From assembly GCA_030427885.1 (NCBI GenBank), contig JAUICM010000006.1, positions 248,001-312,000 on the forward strand: a DNA stretch of 64,000 nt, given 5' to 3'. The position numbers and the translations under genes are program-made. Shown here in pieces: positions 16,929 to 27,500 of the stretch. How positions within the stretch are numbered: position 1 is the first letter of the stretch; the number at the start of each line of letters is the position of its first letter. Under the pieces are notes generated by a model. That model did not search any database, was not told where the DNA came from, and worked only from the letters and a program-made list of their open reading frames with translations. Source of the DNA: Rhodothermia bacterium. GTDB taxonomy: Bacteria > Bacteroidota > Rhodothermia > Balneolales > Balneolaceae.

Positions 16929-17536
16929 TGTTCCGGTATTCTGATCCCGTTTACGAGAGTCGGTTCAAAACTTTTCATTTCCTGATAAAAACGGTTTAGC
17001 GGAAATCCGACCACGTTATAATAGTCACCTTCAATACGTTCCACAAATACAGCGCCCCAGTCATCCTGAATTCCATAAGCTCCTGCTTTATCCATGGGAC
17101 TGCCAGATTCAATGTATGACCATATTTCCGACTCCGATAACGAGCTGAAACGAACTATAGTTTCTTCATAAAAGCTGTGAGTACCTGTTATTTCCCCGTT
17201 TTTATCAGTTTTAACAAAACCGACTCCGGTAAAAACAGAATGTTGTTTGCCACTAAGCATGCTGAGGATCCGAAAGGCGTCATTTTTATCGACAGGTTTG
17301 CCCAGTATATGGCCATCAAGTACAACAATAGTGTCAGAACCAATAACCAGTGCTTCATTAACTTTAGGAGCAACGTCTGTGGCTTTCTCCAATGCCAGTT
17401 GCTGTACGATTTCTTGCGGTACTTCTGAAGTAAACTCTTCTTCCGTATTGCTGGGTAATATTTCAAATATAAGGCCGAGCTGCTGTAGTAGTTTCTTCCT
17501 TCTGGGGCTCTGGGATGCCAGAACAACTTTTAGCAT
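16925..17536 (-). CDS. maf: Maf family nucleotide pyrophosphatase
   Basis: House-cleaning nucleotide pyrophosphatase (dTTP/UTP or m7GTP type) linked to septum inhibition in Bacillus. The N-terminal signature SQSPRRKKLLQQLGL is at residues 8-22. Other landmarks are VIGSDTIVVLDGHILGKP near 65-82 (catalytic Asp), and the C-terminal KAGAYGIQDDWGAVFVERIEGDYYNVVGFPL. The length of 203 aa is standard. It heads a three-gene leftward unit, with its stop overlapping the start of the TPR gene by 4 bp. Confidence 0.94.
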   Translation of the reverse strand: MLKVVLASQSPRRKKLLQQLGLIFEILPSNTEEEFTSEVPQEIVQQLALEKATDVAPKVNEALVIGSDTIVVLDGHILGKPVDKNDAFRILSMLSGKQHSVFTGVGFVKTDKNGEITGTHSFYEETIVRFSSLSESEIWSYIESGSPMDKAGAYGIQDDWGAVFVERIEGDYYNVVGFPLNRFYQEMKSFEPTLVNGIRIPEH

Positions 17537-17629
17537 AGATTAAGTAGTCTTCTTTTGGAGTTACTGGATAATTAAATAACTTCTTTTCCCGTTTCAACAG
17601 CAATTAATGTAAGTATTTTAACATTCATC

Positions 17630-17881
17630 ATGGCAAAAGCTAATCATAGAAAATCTGATGACCGCCCAATGTTCTTTTCAGCCTTTAATTATAAACTCAT
17701 TGGAGTGGCGATACTGTTAATATTTGCAGGGTTTTCAGCCATGTATCTGGAGAACGAAGTAGATGGTGTTATTTCATTGTATATATCACCACTGGTCATA
17801 TTAGCCGGTTTTATCACGGTCATCTTTGCAATAATGAAACATGATCGTGGAGATGGCACGGAATCGGAAGTAGCATCCTGA
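17630..17881 (+). CDS. DUF3098 small membrane protein
   Basis: An 83-aa protein with two membrane helices (about 23-42 and 49-68) after a basic N-terminus. The motif FSAFNYKLIGVAILLIFAGF and the spacing of the two helices match DUF3098, a small inner-membrane family common in Bacteroidota, where it is often found near cell-division or undecaprenyl-pyrophosphate phosphatase genes. The function is unknown. It is followed after 2 bp by the DUF92 gene, so the two are co-translated. Confidence 0.8.
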   Translation: MAKANHRKSDDRPMFFSAFNYKLIGVAILLIFAGFSAMYLENEVDGVISLYISPLVILAGFITVIFAIMKHDRGDGTESEVAS

Positions 17882-17883
17882 AA

Positions 17884-18711
17884 GTGCTCGACCGGCTCGT
17901 AAATATCTTTTTCTTCTTTGCTCTGGTATTCATATTTCTGCTTTTTGCGAAAGCGGATGATCACACCAGAATATTCATCGCTATTATTCTTTCTGTACTC
18001 TGCGGGTTTATAGCATTCATGCTCAACTGGCTCACTCTTGATGGCGTGGTAGCTGCCATTCTTTTTGGAATTATATCATATGGCTTAGGTGGGATAACCG
18101 GGGCGACCGTAGTACTCACATTTTTTATTTCAAGTTCTTTGTTATCGAAGGATATGATCAGTGAAGAATCACTGTTGGATAAGAAATTCAGAAGAGACGG
18201 ACTGCAGGTTTGGTCAAATGGGTTTTGGTTTACACTATGGACAATCATCTGGTTTTTAACAGAGTTGGACTTTTTCATGACGGCGGCCTTTGCCAGTATC
18301 GCTTTCGCAAATGCCGATACCTGGGCCTCAGAGATTGGCGGACACAGAGTTAAGGGTAAAACTTATCTGATCTCCAGCTTTAGAGAAGTGAGGCCGGGAT
18401 CGGATGGAGGTATAAGTATTGTAGGTACGCTTGCTACCCTTTCAGGTGCAGTGTTGATCGCGCTAATGTTCTGGCTTCTGAATATGGAAACTAACATCTG
18501 GCTGGCAGTAATGATTGCAACAGCCGGATTTACAGGCAGCTTCATTGACTCATGGCTGGGCGCTAAAGTACAGGGCAAGAAACTGAATCCTTTTTTCAGG
18601 AATCTTTTTGCTCGACAAATTTCTTATGTTGACAATAATCTGGTGAACTGGTTAGCTGCAGGCAGTTCTTCGGTGATCGCCTTAATTGCAGTTTTACTAA
18701 TAGAATTTTAG
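17884..18711 (+). CDS. DUF92 (TMEM19/VTE6-like) membrane protein
   Basis: A polytopic membrane protein of the DUF92 family; plant and cyanobacterial relatives (VTE6) act as phytyl-phosphate kinases, and the bacterial role here is unproven. Family landmarks are LNWLTLDGVVAAILFGIISYGLGG near 46-69, ANADTWASEIG near 141-151, REVRPGSDGGIS near 166-177 and GSFIDSWLGA near 217-226. About seven helices are visible. The start is a GTG at 17884, 2 bp after the DUF3098 stop; a later ATG near residue 45 would remove the first helix and begin exactly at the conserved region, so the start is not fully certain. A dicarboxylate symporter gene follows 23 bp later. Confidence 0.85.
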   Translation: MLDRLVNIFFFFALVFIFLLFAKADDHTRIFIAIILSVLCGFIAFMLNWLTLDGVVAAILFGIISYGLGGITGATVVLTFFISSSLLSKDMISEESLLDKKFRRDGLQVWSNGFWFTLWTIIWFLTELDFFMTAAFASIAFANADTWASEIGGHRVKGKTYLISSFREVRPGSDGGISIVGTLATLSGAVLIALMFWLLNMETNIWLAVMIATAGFTGSFIDSWLGAKVQGKKLNPFFRNLFARQISYVDNNLVNWLAAGSSSVIALIAVLLIEF

Positions 18712-18734
18712 ATCAATTAAATCAAAGCATTCAT

Positions 18735-20015
18735 ATGTGGTATAAAAAATTACACTGGCAAATTGTATTAGGAATGGTTCTGGGTGTGGTATTTGCCCTG
18801 GTTATGGTACAATTCAGCTGGGGTCCGGAGTTTGTATCTGATTGGATCAAGCCATTTGGTACTATTTTCATTAATGCTTTAAAACTTATTGCTGTGCCAT
18901 TGATCCTGGCTTCTTTGATTAAAGGAGTTTCTGATCTCAAAGACCTCTCCAGTTTGTCAAAGATGGGAGGAAAGACCATCGCTCTGTATCTTATTACTAC
19001 CACTATTGCAGTTACCATCGGATTAGTGGTGGTAAACACATTAAAACCAGGGGCTAGCATTTCTGAGGAAACCCGTAATGAATTACTGGAAAGCTATAAA
19101 GGGGAAGCTGATGCAAGGATCTCCGATGCCCGCAGACAGATGGAAACCGGTCCTCTTCAGGCATTAGAAGATCTGGTACCGGACAATATTTTTGCAGCAG
19201 CAAGTAATAACCGGAATATGCTTCAGGTGATCTTTTTTGCGATCATCTTCGGAATAGGCCTGATCATGATTCCTGAGGCAAAGGCTAAACCCGTTAAGGA
19301 CTTTTTTGACAGCTTCAATGATGTGATCCTGAAATTGATCGATCTGATCATGAAAACGGCCCCGTATGGTGTGTTCGCCTTGTTAGCAGCATTAATAGTT
19401 GAGGCACCAACAGCAGATCTCTTTGTGGCACTTGGATTTTATGCTTTGTGTGTGGTGATAGGCCTGGCATTAATGGTAGTGATATACGTACTTATTGCAT
19501 CAGTATATGCAAAGAAGTCACCGGCATTTTTTCTGAATGCGATCTCCCCAGCTCAGCTTCTGGCTTTTTCTACAAGTTCAAGTGCAGCAACATTGCCTGT
19601 TACGATGGAAAGGGTAGAAGACCACCTTGGAGTGGATGAGGAAGTAAGCAGTTTTGTACTACCGATAGGTGCAACTATTAATATGGACGGAACCAGTTTG
19701 TATCAGGCAGTTGCAGCCGTGTTTATTGCTCAGGCATTTGGAATGGATCTTACCCTGGGTGCTCAGCTAGGAATAATCCTGACGGCCACTTTAGCTTCAA
19801 TTGGTTCCGCAGCTGTACCCGGTGCCGGGATGGTGATGTTGGTAATAGTACTTGCTCAGGCGGGTATTCCGGAAGCGGGCCTTGCTCTCATATTTGCAGT
19901 CGACCGACCTCTGGATATGTGCCGAACTACTATAAATGTGACAGGTGATGCTACTGTAGCACTTACGGTAGCAGCCAGTGAAGGTAAATTACACGATCCT
20001 GTAGCCGAAGATTAA
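18735..20015 (+). CDS. Dicarboxylate/amino acid:cation symporter (DAACS)
   Basis: Inner-membrane sodium- or proton-coupled symporter of the glutamate transporter (GltP/DctA/Glt-Ph) fold, importing C4-dicarboxylates or acidic amino acids. The re-entrant hairpin and binding motifs are intact: the serine-rich FSTSSSAATLPVT near 276-288, NMDGTSLYQAVAAVFIAQ near 316-333, and DRPLDMCRTTINVTGDATVA near 386-405. The arginine in that last motif is the residue associated with acidic amino acid or dicarboxylate binding. A hydrophilic insertion at about 95-150 lies in the expected variable loop. The length of 426 aa is typical. It follows the DUF92 gene after 23 bp and may be co-transcribed. Confidence 0.92.
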   Translation: MWYKKLHWQIVLGMVLGVVFALVMVQFSWGPEFVSDWIKPFGTIFINALKLIAVPLILASLIKGVSDLKDLSSLSKMGGKTIALYLITTTIAVTIGLVVVNTLKPGASISEETRNELLESYKGEADARISDARRQMETGPLQALEDLVPDNIFAAASNNRNMLQVIFFAIIFGIGLIMIPEAKAKPVKDFFDSFNDVILKLIDLIMKTAPYGVFALLAALIVEAPTADLFVALGFYALCVVIGLALMVVIYVLIASVYAKKSPAFFLNAISPAQLLAFSTSSSAATLPVTMERVEDHLGVDEEVSSFVLPIGATINMDGTSLYQAVAAVFIAQAFGMDLTLGAQLGIILTATLASIGSAAVPGAGMVMLVIVLAQAGIPEAGLALIFAVDRPLDMCRTTINVTGDATVALTVAASEGKLHDPVAED

Positions 20016-20103
20016 AATTCACTTTAAATAGAAGATTAATGTGTCTTTTTGAGTGGAAATCGGTTTATTTAGGCATGGCTCACTCACAAACTCAACAGCG
20101 CCT

Positions 20104-22884
20104 ATGGTCTTAGAGCTACGATCAAGAGCAAACTTACTTAAATCACATATCATCCTGTTCCTGCTCCTTTTGCTTGTTCCTGTAGCAGGATTTTCTCAAT
20201 CAGTACTACTCCCGGGTGATATTGCGGTTGTATCGGTTAATTCTTCCGATAACTCCTACGATTTCATGCCTTTAGTGAACATAGAGAAAGGTACATCTAT
20301 GTGGTTCTCAAATGGCAGATGGAGTGAAGAAGAGCAATTGCTTGAGGCCGGGGATGAGGTGAACATCACTTTTAATGAAGATGTGGCTGCCGGAACAAAT
20401 ATTCATATTAATGAGGTGGTTGACCCACGGTTAACTATTGATGGTAAGCTCAGGTTTTCAGGAGATGGAGATCACCTTTTTGCTTATCAAAAAGAAGAAG
20501 ATATATACAGGTTTCTTTTTGGAATAGCTTGGGGAGACAGGGAAGTATGGAATCCGGAGCATAAAAAAGGATCTGAGATCCCGTTAAGCCTGCAGGGCAA
20601 CCAGGAATATTATCTGACCCTTGGAGAATTGGATAACTACCAGTACCACTTACGCAATGGTGCCAGCGGAACCCCGGCTATGTTATCCTCATTTGTGACA
20701 GACGCAGCTCATTGGCGGGGAAGAGATAAAGATGCATATAGTTCATTCGGTACTTCATTCAGGATATTACGAGCCCCTGTTGTAATGTTTGATGAGAGTG
20801 TGTCCACTACTAAAGAAGGTGAATCAATTATCCTGAACGTTGCAGTATACGAGCATGATGGCTCCAGACTGACTGTGGATGTGAACTTCAATTCTGATTA
20901 TAGTACTGCCGATACCAGCGACATTAAATTCAAAGGCCACACCTTTAATTTTACCGGATTAATCGGTGATGCGGTTTATGCTATCGAAGTTCCGGTGAAT
21001 GACGATAAAGGATATGAAGGATCTGAAACAGCATTCTTCGAGCTTAGAAATATTTCGAAAGGGGTGTATGGGGATTTTGTAAGTCATGCTGCATTTATTC
21101 AGGATAATGAACTTCCCAATGCAAGGATATCGGCCATCAACTACAGAGGTAGCAATACTGATTTTATTGAAATCCAGAATGCGGAAAGAAATGAACTTAA
21201 TCTTGAAGGGTGGACTCTTGAAAGTCGTAATGTGATTTACACATTCAGCACTTCTGAATATATACCGGCACTGGGTTCAATAAAGATCTATCATCCTGAA
21301 ACAAGAAAGAACGATACCAGAAATAAAAAATGGCTTCAACGTTCCGGAACGCTCAGATTAAAAGATGAGAGAGGTAATACAATTTCTGAGTTGTCTTACC
21401 GGCGTGGAGACAATACCAGCACAATGTCGATAAGCAGTAATGCCGGGGTCACCGCTGTTGATGCTTCCATGGCTGATAATGGTAACGGAGCTGCCAGAGC
21501 TGAAAGCGGATTGATAGCGAAAAAAATCACAGAGCCAGGCTGGTACACCCTGACACCTCAGGAAGTTTTAAGTGAAGAGATGCAGGAACTTAAAGTATAT
21601 GGATGGAACGAGGCAGAACAGGAGTTCGAGCTGGCTGATGTATTTAATCCTTCAGAACTGCTTTTTAAAAATTTTATCGCCTATGTTGATGAAGATATCA
21701 CTCAAGTATATCAGTCTTTGAGGGATTCCTTAATAAAGAAAAAAGCTGCGATAATTGATGAGTTGGTTTTCACAGTATCCGGGACTGATTCGGACGAGAA
21801 TAACATCATTAACGGGGCAGAAGGATATAATTTTGTTCAGAACAATACAGGGGAATCAATTCCGGTGAGAACCCTGATCAGTGCAGTTGAAAAAGAACTT
21901 TATAACGGAGCCATATATCCATATTTGTATCTCTGGCAGAATGATGGAAAGAACTGGACTACATCAAGAAGACTTGATCTGAAGGATAATATCCCCGCCG
22001 GTGCTTCATTCTGGCTGAGGGCAGATTCGGTATTCAATGAAACGGAGATCAGTTTTTCGTTAGCGGATGCAACGGAGATAACAGATCTTGATGAAGAAGT
22101 AAAAGACAATTCTGACCAAACTCATTTTACGGTTCGTTTGGGAGCAAATGGACTTTCAGGCAGGGTCTCTATTAATATATTTGATGAAGATCTGAACCTT
22201 GAAAGAGATATCCTGTTACCTCAGCTTGAGCCGGAACTGTTTGTACCACATGACAGATACCTGTATCTGGGTGGAGAACGTATGCAGACCTGGAGAGATC
22301 ACCTTTACTTTGAGAAGATCGAAGACCAGAAGATTATTATTCCGTTGGCATTCAGTACTTCCGAAGAAGGAACCTTCAGTCTTTCTGTTGATGATTGGAA
22401 AAATATTCCGTCAGACTGGAGGATCAGGATCGTGGATCTGGAAGCTGAAAAAGAGTACGAGTTGAGCCAGGGATGGAATATGGAATTCGATTACTTCGGA
22501 AATATCAAACCGGAAGTAGAAAAGGGCACTATTGAAGCAGAAGATGTAACTATTATTGAAAACCGTTTTCAGATACAAATAATACCACCAGGTGTAACTG
22601 AGCAGGAAACTGAGGAGCCAACGGAAGTATCGTTGAATCAAAATTATCCGAATCCATTTAATCCAGTTACCACTTTATCATTTTATCTGCCCGAATCACA
22701 GGAAGTGAAATTATCTGTATTCAATGTGGTGGGGCAACCGGTTGCGGTATTGGCTGAAGGTACGATGAGTGCCGGAGACCATACTTTTGAATGGGATGCA
22801 ACAGGACTTCCAAGTGGGATGTATATCTATCAACTGGAAGTTGCCAACAGAATTATGACCAGAAAAATGACGCTCGTCAAATAA
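20104..22884 (+). CDS. Large secreted protein: Calx-beta-like, lamin-tail and C-terminal sorting domain
   Basis: A 926-aa exported protein. I start it at the ATG at 20104, whose hydrophobic core (HIILFLLLLLVPVAGFSQ) makes a signal peptide; an in-frame GTG at 20053 would add 17 residues. Domains in order: a beta-rich N-region, a Calx-beta-like segment near 230-340 (VMFDESVSTTKEGESI, then GYEGSETAFFELRN), a lamin-tail-like domain near 345-430 (SNTDFIEIQNAE, LNLEGWTLES), a long beta-rich middle, and a sorting domain over the last ~85 residues starting LNQNYPNPFNPVT and ending MTRKMTLVK. The last is the type-A T9SS-style domain directing outer-membrane secretion and surface attachment. Its biological role is probably adhesion or matrix binding. 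Confidence 0.85.
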   Translation: MVLELRSRANLLKSHIILFLLLLLVPVAGFSQSVLLPGDIAVVSVNSSDNSYDFMPLVNIEKGTSMWFSNGRWSEEEQLLEAGDEVNITFNEDVAAGTNIHINEVVDPRLTIDGKLRFSGDGDHLFAYQKEEDIYRFLFGIAWGDREVWNPEHKKGSEIPLSLQGNQEYYLTLGELDNYQYHLRNGASGTPAMLSSFVTDAAHWRGRDKDAYSSFGTSFRILRAPVVMFDESVSTTKEGESIILNVAVYEHDGSRLTVDVNFNSDYSTADTSDIKFKGHTFNFTGLIGDAVYAIEVPVNDDKGYEGSETAFFELRNISKGVYGDFVSHAAFIQDNELPNARISAINYRGSNTDFIEIQNAERNELNLEGWTLESRNVIYTFSTSEYIPALGSIKIYHPETRKNDTRNKKWLQRSGTLRLKDERGNTISELSYRRGDNTSTMSISSNAGVTAVDASMADNGNGAARAESGLIAKKITEPGWYTLTPQEVLSEEMQELKVYGWNEAEQEFELADVFNPSELLFKNFIAYVDEDITQVYQSLRDSLIKKKAAIIDELVFTVSGTDSDENNIINGAEGYNFVQNNTGESIPVRTLISAVEKELYNGAIYPYLYLWQNDGKNWTTSRRLDLKDNIPAGASFWLRADSVFNETEISFSLADATEITDLDEEVKDNSDQTHFTVRLGANGLSGRVSINIFDEDLNLERDILLPQLEPELFVPHDRYLYLGGERMQTWRDHLYFEKIEDQKIIIPLAFSTSEEGTFSLSVDDWKNIPSDWRIRIVDLEAEKEYELSQGWNMEFDYFGNIKPEVEKGTIEAEDVTIIENRFQIQIIPPGVTEQETEEPTEVSLNQNYPNPFNPVTTLSFYLPESQEVKLSVFNVVGQPVAVLAEGTMSAGDHTFEWDATGLPSGMYIYQLEVANRIMTRKMTLVK

Positions 22885-22933
22885 GGTTAACACGTATCAA
22901 CAATTATTAAAAAAGGACTATCACTTCATAACT

Positions 22934-23752
22934 ATGCAATTTAAGACAATACAAGGGATCGATGTACCCGAAATCGGACTTGGAACATTTAAATTGATCG
23001 GGAAAGCCGGGGAACAAACTATTAAGATGGCTCTGGGATTGGGTTATCGGCATATAGATACCGCACAGGATTACAAAAATGAAAGAGAGGTTGGGAATGC
23101 TATAAAGCAGGCTCACATACCCAGAGAGGAATTATTTGTAACCACTAAGGTTGATCGCAATAACCTGGAGCCTGAACGTCTTCTTAAAACAACGGAACAG
23201 TCGTTGCTGGATCTGGACCTTCCCTACGTGGATCTGCTTTTGATACACTGGCCTAATCCGGATGTGGATATTGAAAAAACAATTGAAGCTATGCTATCGC
23301 TTCGGGATCAGGGTAAAGTTCTGAATATTGGGGTCAGCAATTTTCCGACTAAACTCCTGAAGGAAGTAAACGAAGAGCTGGCCGCGCCTATATTTTGTAA
23401 TCAGGTTGAATATCATCCGCTGTTGGGTCAGTTCGATCTGCTGGACTATGCCGCGGATAATGATCTTCTTATAACTGCGTATAGTCCTTTTGGTCAGGGA
23501 ATGTTGATCAATAATTCTCTGCTTAAAGAGCTTGGTGACAAATATGGAAAGACTCCTGCACAGATCGCATTGAGATGGCTGGTGGAACAGGAACAGGTTG
23601 TTACTATCCCAAAAGCCTCGAGCAGGGAGCATCTGGAAGCCAATATCGATATTTATGATTTTGCTCTGGAAGACGATGACTTTTATGCGATCGATGATCT
23701 TGATAAAACACATCGGGTTGTAGATCCTGAATTTGCCCCGGAATGGGATTGA
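22934..23752 (+). CDS. Aldo/keto reductase
   Basis: Cytoplasmic NADPH-dependent aldo/keto reductase, TIM-barrel fold. The catalytic tetrad reads Asp42 and Tyr47 in IDTAQDYKNE, Lys72 in VTTKVDR and His105 in LLIHWPNP. The GVSNF motif occurs near 132-136 and the C-terminal IPKASSREHLEANID cofactor-binding stretch near 226-240. The length of 272 aa matches the 2,5-diketo-gluconate reductase (AKR5) type. It probably detoxifies aldehydes or reduces sugars; the exact substrate is unknown. It is convergent with the thioesterase gene (34 bp between stops), with no operon partner. Confidence 0.92.
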   Translation: MQFKTIQGIDVPEIGLGTFKLIGKAGEQTIKMALGLGYRHIDTAQDYKNEREVGNAIKQAHIPREELFVTTKVDRNNLEPERLLKTTEQSLLDLDLPYVDLLLIHWPNPDVDIEKTIEAMLSLRDQGKVLNIGVSNFPTKLLKEVNEELAAPIFCNQVEYHPLLGQFDLLDYAADNDLLITAYSPFGQGMLINNSLLKELGDKYGKTPAQIALRWLVEQEQVVTIPKASSREHLEANIDIYDFALEDDDFYAIDDLDKTHRVVDPEFAPEWD

Positions 23753-23786
23753 CAATAGAACCTGTAAAGATGCAAATATTGCAAGT

Positions 23787-24530
23787 CTAAAGGTTAATGG
23801 TTGCCTCCGCCAGGGCGATCACATTCCCATCCTGATTCATTAGTCTGAATTTTCTTAATGAATCGCTGGTATTCTCCATCTGTGCAGTGATCACATCACC
23901 GGCGTGGCTTTCATGCATGAAGACAATATCAAAGTTCGATACAGAACGGGCTTCTTCTTCGGGCATACATTCCAGCATCCATTCGATAAACCGGACATTA
24001 TTCACATGGTTATTCATGTCCAGATCTGCGCGGCGTACTTTGATTTTGGTCATAGAATCTTCCTGTTCGGGAGGGGAGATCCTGTTGGATTTAACAGGAG
24101 TAACATGTTCGCGTTCAGTGAGCCTGGTATCGAGTACTTCCTGAGGAATTCTGACCGGTCGGCGCGTTTCGAGGTTGATCATCATCCAGTAACTCAGGCA
24201 GTTACCGAACTCATTACCTTCATTATCAAAGAGCTTGTAATTTCTATATGCTCTGAGAGCATCTCCGGCAGCGGGCCATGTCTCCACTAGAATAGTTTCT
24301 CTCCAGTTGGGCATTTCCTTTAAGTTGATGTCCATCCTGTGCAACACCCAGGTCATATTCTGAGACAGCAGATCGGTAATATCAAAATTTAGCTGAAGGG
24401 CATTGTTTCCAGCCACCTCCTGAAAGAAATTACAGATCGCGGGAAGAGTGAGTTTACCAGAAAGGTCAACTTCATTTGCTCTGATGGTGAAATGTTCTTT
24501 ATGAATAGTGCTATTCCCGGAATTCGACAT
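23787..24530 (-). CDS. Acyl-ACP thioesterase
   Basis: Releases fatty acids from acyl carrier protein: a double hot-dog enzyme of the acyl-ACP thioesterase (FatA/FatB-like) family. The start is the ATG at 24528-24530 (MSNSGNSTIHKEHFTIRANEVD). An open extension to 24671 runs into the efflux operon terminator and is non-coding in character. The first hot-dog domain carries LPAICNFFQEVAGNNA and MTWVLHRMDINLKEMPNWRE. The second has ADLDMNNHVNNVRFIEWMLE, with the expected Asn/His active-site pattern, near 165-185. The length is 247 aa. It follows the RND operon after a terminator and is probably transcribed on its own. Confidence 0.88.
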   Translation of the reverse strand: MSNSGNSTIHKEHFTIRANEVDLSGKLTLPAICNFFQEVAGNNALQLNFDITDLLSQNMTWVLHRMDINLKEMPNWRETILVETWPAAGDALRAYRNYKLFDNEGNEFGNCLSYWMMINLETRRPVRIPQEVLDTRLTEREHVTPVKSNRISPPEQEDSMTKIKVRRADLDMNNHVNNVRFIEWMLECMPEEEARSVSNFDIVFMHESHAGDVITAQMENTSDSLRKFRLMNQDGNVIALAEATINL

Positions 24531-24548
24531 AGTATAAATTGACCTGTA

Positions 24549-24577
24549 TAAAAAATCCTCCCAAGTATAGGAGGATT
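24549..24577 (-). terminator. Terminator of the RND efflux operon
   Basis: Read leftward, aatcctcc and ggaggatt form an 8-bp stem with a 7-nt loop, followed by six T. It lies 9 bp after the stop of the second RND gene. Confidence 0.8.
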
Positions 24578-24585
24578 TGGTCAAA

Positions 24586-27500
24586 TTATGAATTTGGTCT
24601 TGAAAGAATCCCGATTCTGCTCGCCCAGATCTTAATGTCATCCAGGATGATATAGATAGAAGGAAGAACAATCAGGGTCACAACTGTGGAAAAAGTAAGC
24701 CCACCAACGATTGCTCGTGCCATAGGGAAGTAGGGAGGCCCATCTCCCCCAATTTGAGTGGTTCCGATACATAAAGGGACTAAACCCAGCACAGTAGTAC
24801 CAGCTGTCATAAGAATTGGACGCATTCGGTCGCGACCGCCCTGTACCACAGCTTCTCTTCGGCTCAATCCCTCACTTCTCAGGTGAATGATATGATCTAC
24901 CAGAACGATACCATTATTAACCACGATACCCATGAGAATGAGAATCCCGATCATGGCCATGAGATCGAAAGTGGTACCAGTAATGAAGAAAAACCAGAAG
25001 ATCCCGACGATACCATAAAAGATACAGGCAAGAATACTGGTTGGATACATAAGTGATTCGAACAGAGCAGCCATCACCAGGTAGATAAGGAAGAATGCAA
25101 TAGCGATGTTGAATAACATGGCTCCCATAGCTTCATTATCATTATCGAAACTACGGCCGTAACTCCAGCGGTACCCGGCTGGATAAACGATTTGATCCAT
25201 AACCTGTTCAATCCTTCCGCGGGCTTTATCACTGGTAATGCCATCAAGATTGATACTTATTCCCAGGGATGTTTTTCTGTTTTCGCGGAATATTCGTCCG
25301 GGACCCTGACCTTGATCGAAACTGGCGACAGAAGCAAGTTTTACAGAGGCATCATCACCGATCGAGATCGGAAGTTCTTTAAGGTCTTCGAGCGACTGAC
25401 GGTCTGAGTTCTGAAGGGCAAGGGTTACTTCAATTTCTGACTCTGGTCCCCGTATCCGTCTGAGGGTACGTCCGCGTACTGAACTTGAAACCGCCTGAGC
25501 AATGGCATCGGTAGTGAGCCCGAAATTTCTGGCACGATCATGATCGATAGTAAGCCTGACTTCATCTCTGCCTCGTTCAGCATCAGATTTAACATCTGAA
25601 AGTCCTTCGATCTGCTCCATTCGCCATTCAACCTGCTCAGCAAGTTCTTCAAGCACATCCATCGATTCTCCCTGTACATAAACACGGGTAGCTTCATTAC
25701 CGCTACGGCTTCTGAACTCAAAGGCAGGTTCCCCAATTACGACAACAGGTAGGTTATCTTCAATTTCTTTTTTGATGGTCTGAACCGATTTTTCGCCTTC
25801 ATCGTCATCCACAAGAATAATAGTAGATTCAGCATATTCAGATTCATAGTAGGTATACACCGATTCTATCTCGAATTTCTCCTGATTTTCATATAAATAG
25901 GCTTCAACCTTATCCACAGCGTCTTTTACTCTGTCGAGGGTGTAGGAGGCATTCAGGTTATATCTGAGTTGAATCTCGCGTTCTTCTGTATCAGGGAACA
26001 TATCCACATTCATGTTCGATACCGGGATAATAACGCTTGCAAAAAGAGCAAAGATGCCAATGGTTGAAACCCATCTCCGATCAATGAACCAGCCTAGGAA
26101 AGCGGAGTATTTCTCAGATAATGAATCAACAACAGTTCTCCTGGTTTTTTCAGGCGTTTTGATCTTGGAAGTAAGAAGGGGGATCACAGTTAATGAGATC
26201 AGCAGGGAAGCTATCAGGGAAATAATGATCGGCATACCCACATAATACATATGTTGCTTAATGAAGGTCTCATTCACAATGTTTGGAAGAAATACTACCA
26301 CAGAAGTAAGGGTGCCCGCCGTTACAGCGATCCCGACTTCCTTTGCTCCTAATATTGCAGCCTCAAAATGTCCTTTTCCTTTTCGCTGGTGGCGGTGGAT
26401 ATTCTCTGTTACTACAACGGCATTGTCAACCAGCATACCAACCGCGAGCATGAGTCCCATCATTGAAAGAATATTCAACGAGATATTCAGAAAATAGAAA
26501 AAGCCAAGTGTTACAATGAGAGAGAAGGGGACCGCAGTTGCCACGACAAGAGTAGTGCTGAACTGGCGAAGAAAGAAGAAAAGAACCACGATAGAAAGAA
26601 CTGCACCGAGAATACCGGATTTGAACAACTCTGACAATGAACTGATGATACCATCAGCCTGATTATTCATTTCGTAGATCTTGATGCCTTGCATTTCAGG
26701 CAGCTTGTTGATCTCATCGATTTCTTTAAGGACACGGTCTACAGTAGCAACAGTATTGGCAGCACTCTCTTTCTGGATATCCAAACCAATGGCGTATTTC
26801 ATATCCAGATGCCGGGCGTAGGTGCGAACGGGTTCGGTATATTTTACTTCTGCAATGTCTTTGACGCGAAGATTATTATCGCCAATGATCAGATTTGCAA
26901 TGTCATCCACATCCCGAAGTTCTCCCATAGGCCGTACCGTATATCTTAAACCGGCATCCGTGATCTTACCCGCTGAAGTGGAGAAATTAGCACGACTCAG
27001 GGTATTGGTAAGTTGATTCAGGTCGATATTATAAGCCTGGATACGGTCATTTATAAGTTCGATCCGGATCTCTTTTTTTTCGACTCCGTAGAGTGTAACC
27101 TGGCCGACGCCATCTATACGTTCTATACGTTGACGCAGATTCCTGTTGAGTAACTCGTACGCATCAGAAAGATCTCTGTCACTTGAGATACGTAGTTGAA
27201 GGGTGTTTCCGCCACCATCCTGAAATTTGAAGATCTGGTAATATTCAAAATCATCGGGCAGCTGATTCCGGACGCTTTCAATTTTCTCTTTGATCTCAAT
27301 GGCTTTCAGGTTGATATCATTGCCTTGTTTAAACCGAACCTGAACTCCACCACCATTTTCGCCTGCATTAGAGTTGATCTGATCCACACCACTGATAGTT
27401 GCTAAAGCTTCCTCAATTGGTTTGATTACTTCTTCTTCAACTTCTTCAGGAGATGCATTTGGATATGGTACCTGAACAAACGCGCCAGGGAAGGAGATAT

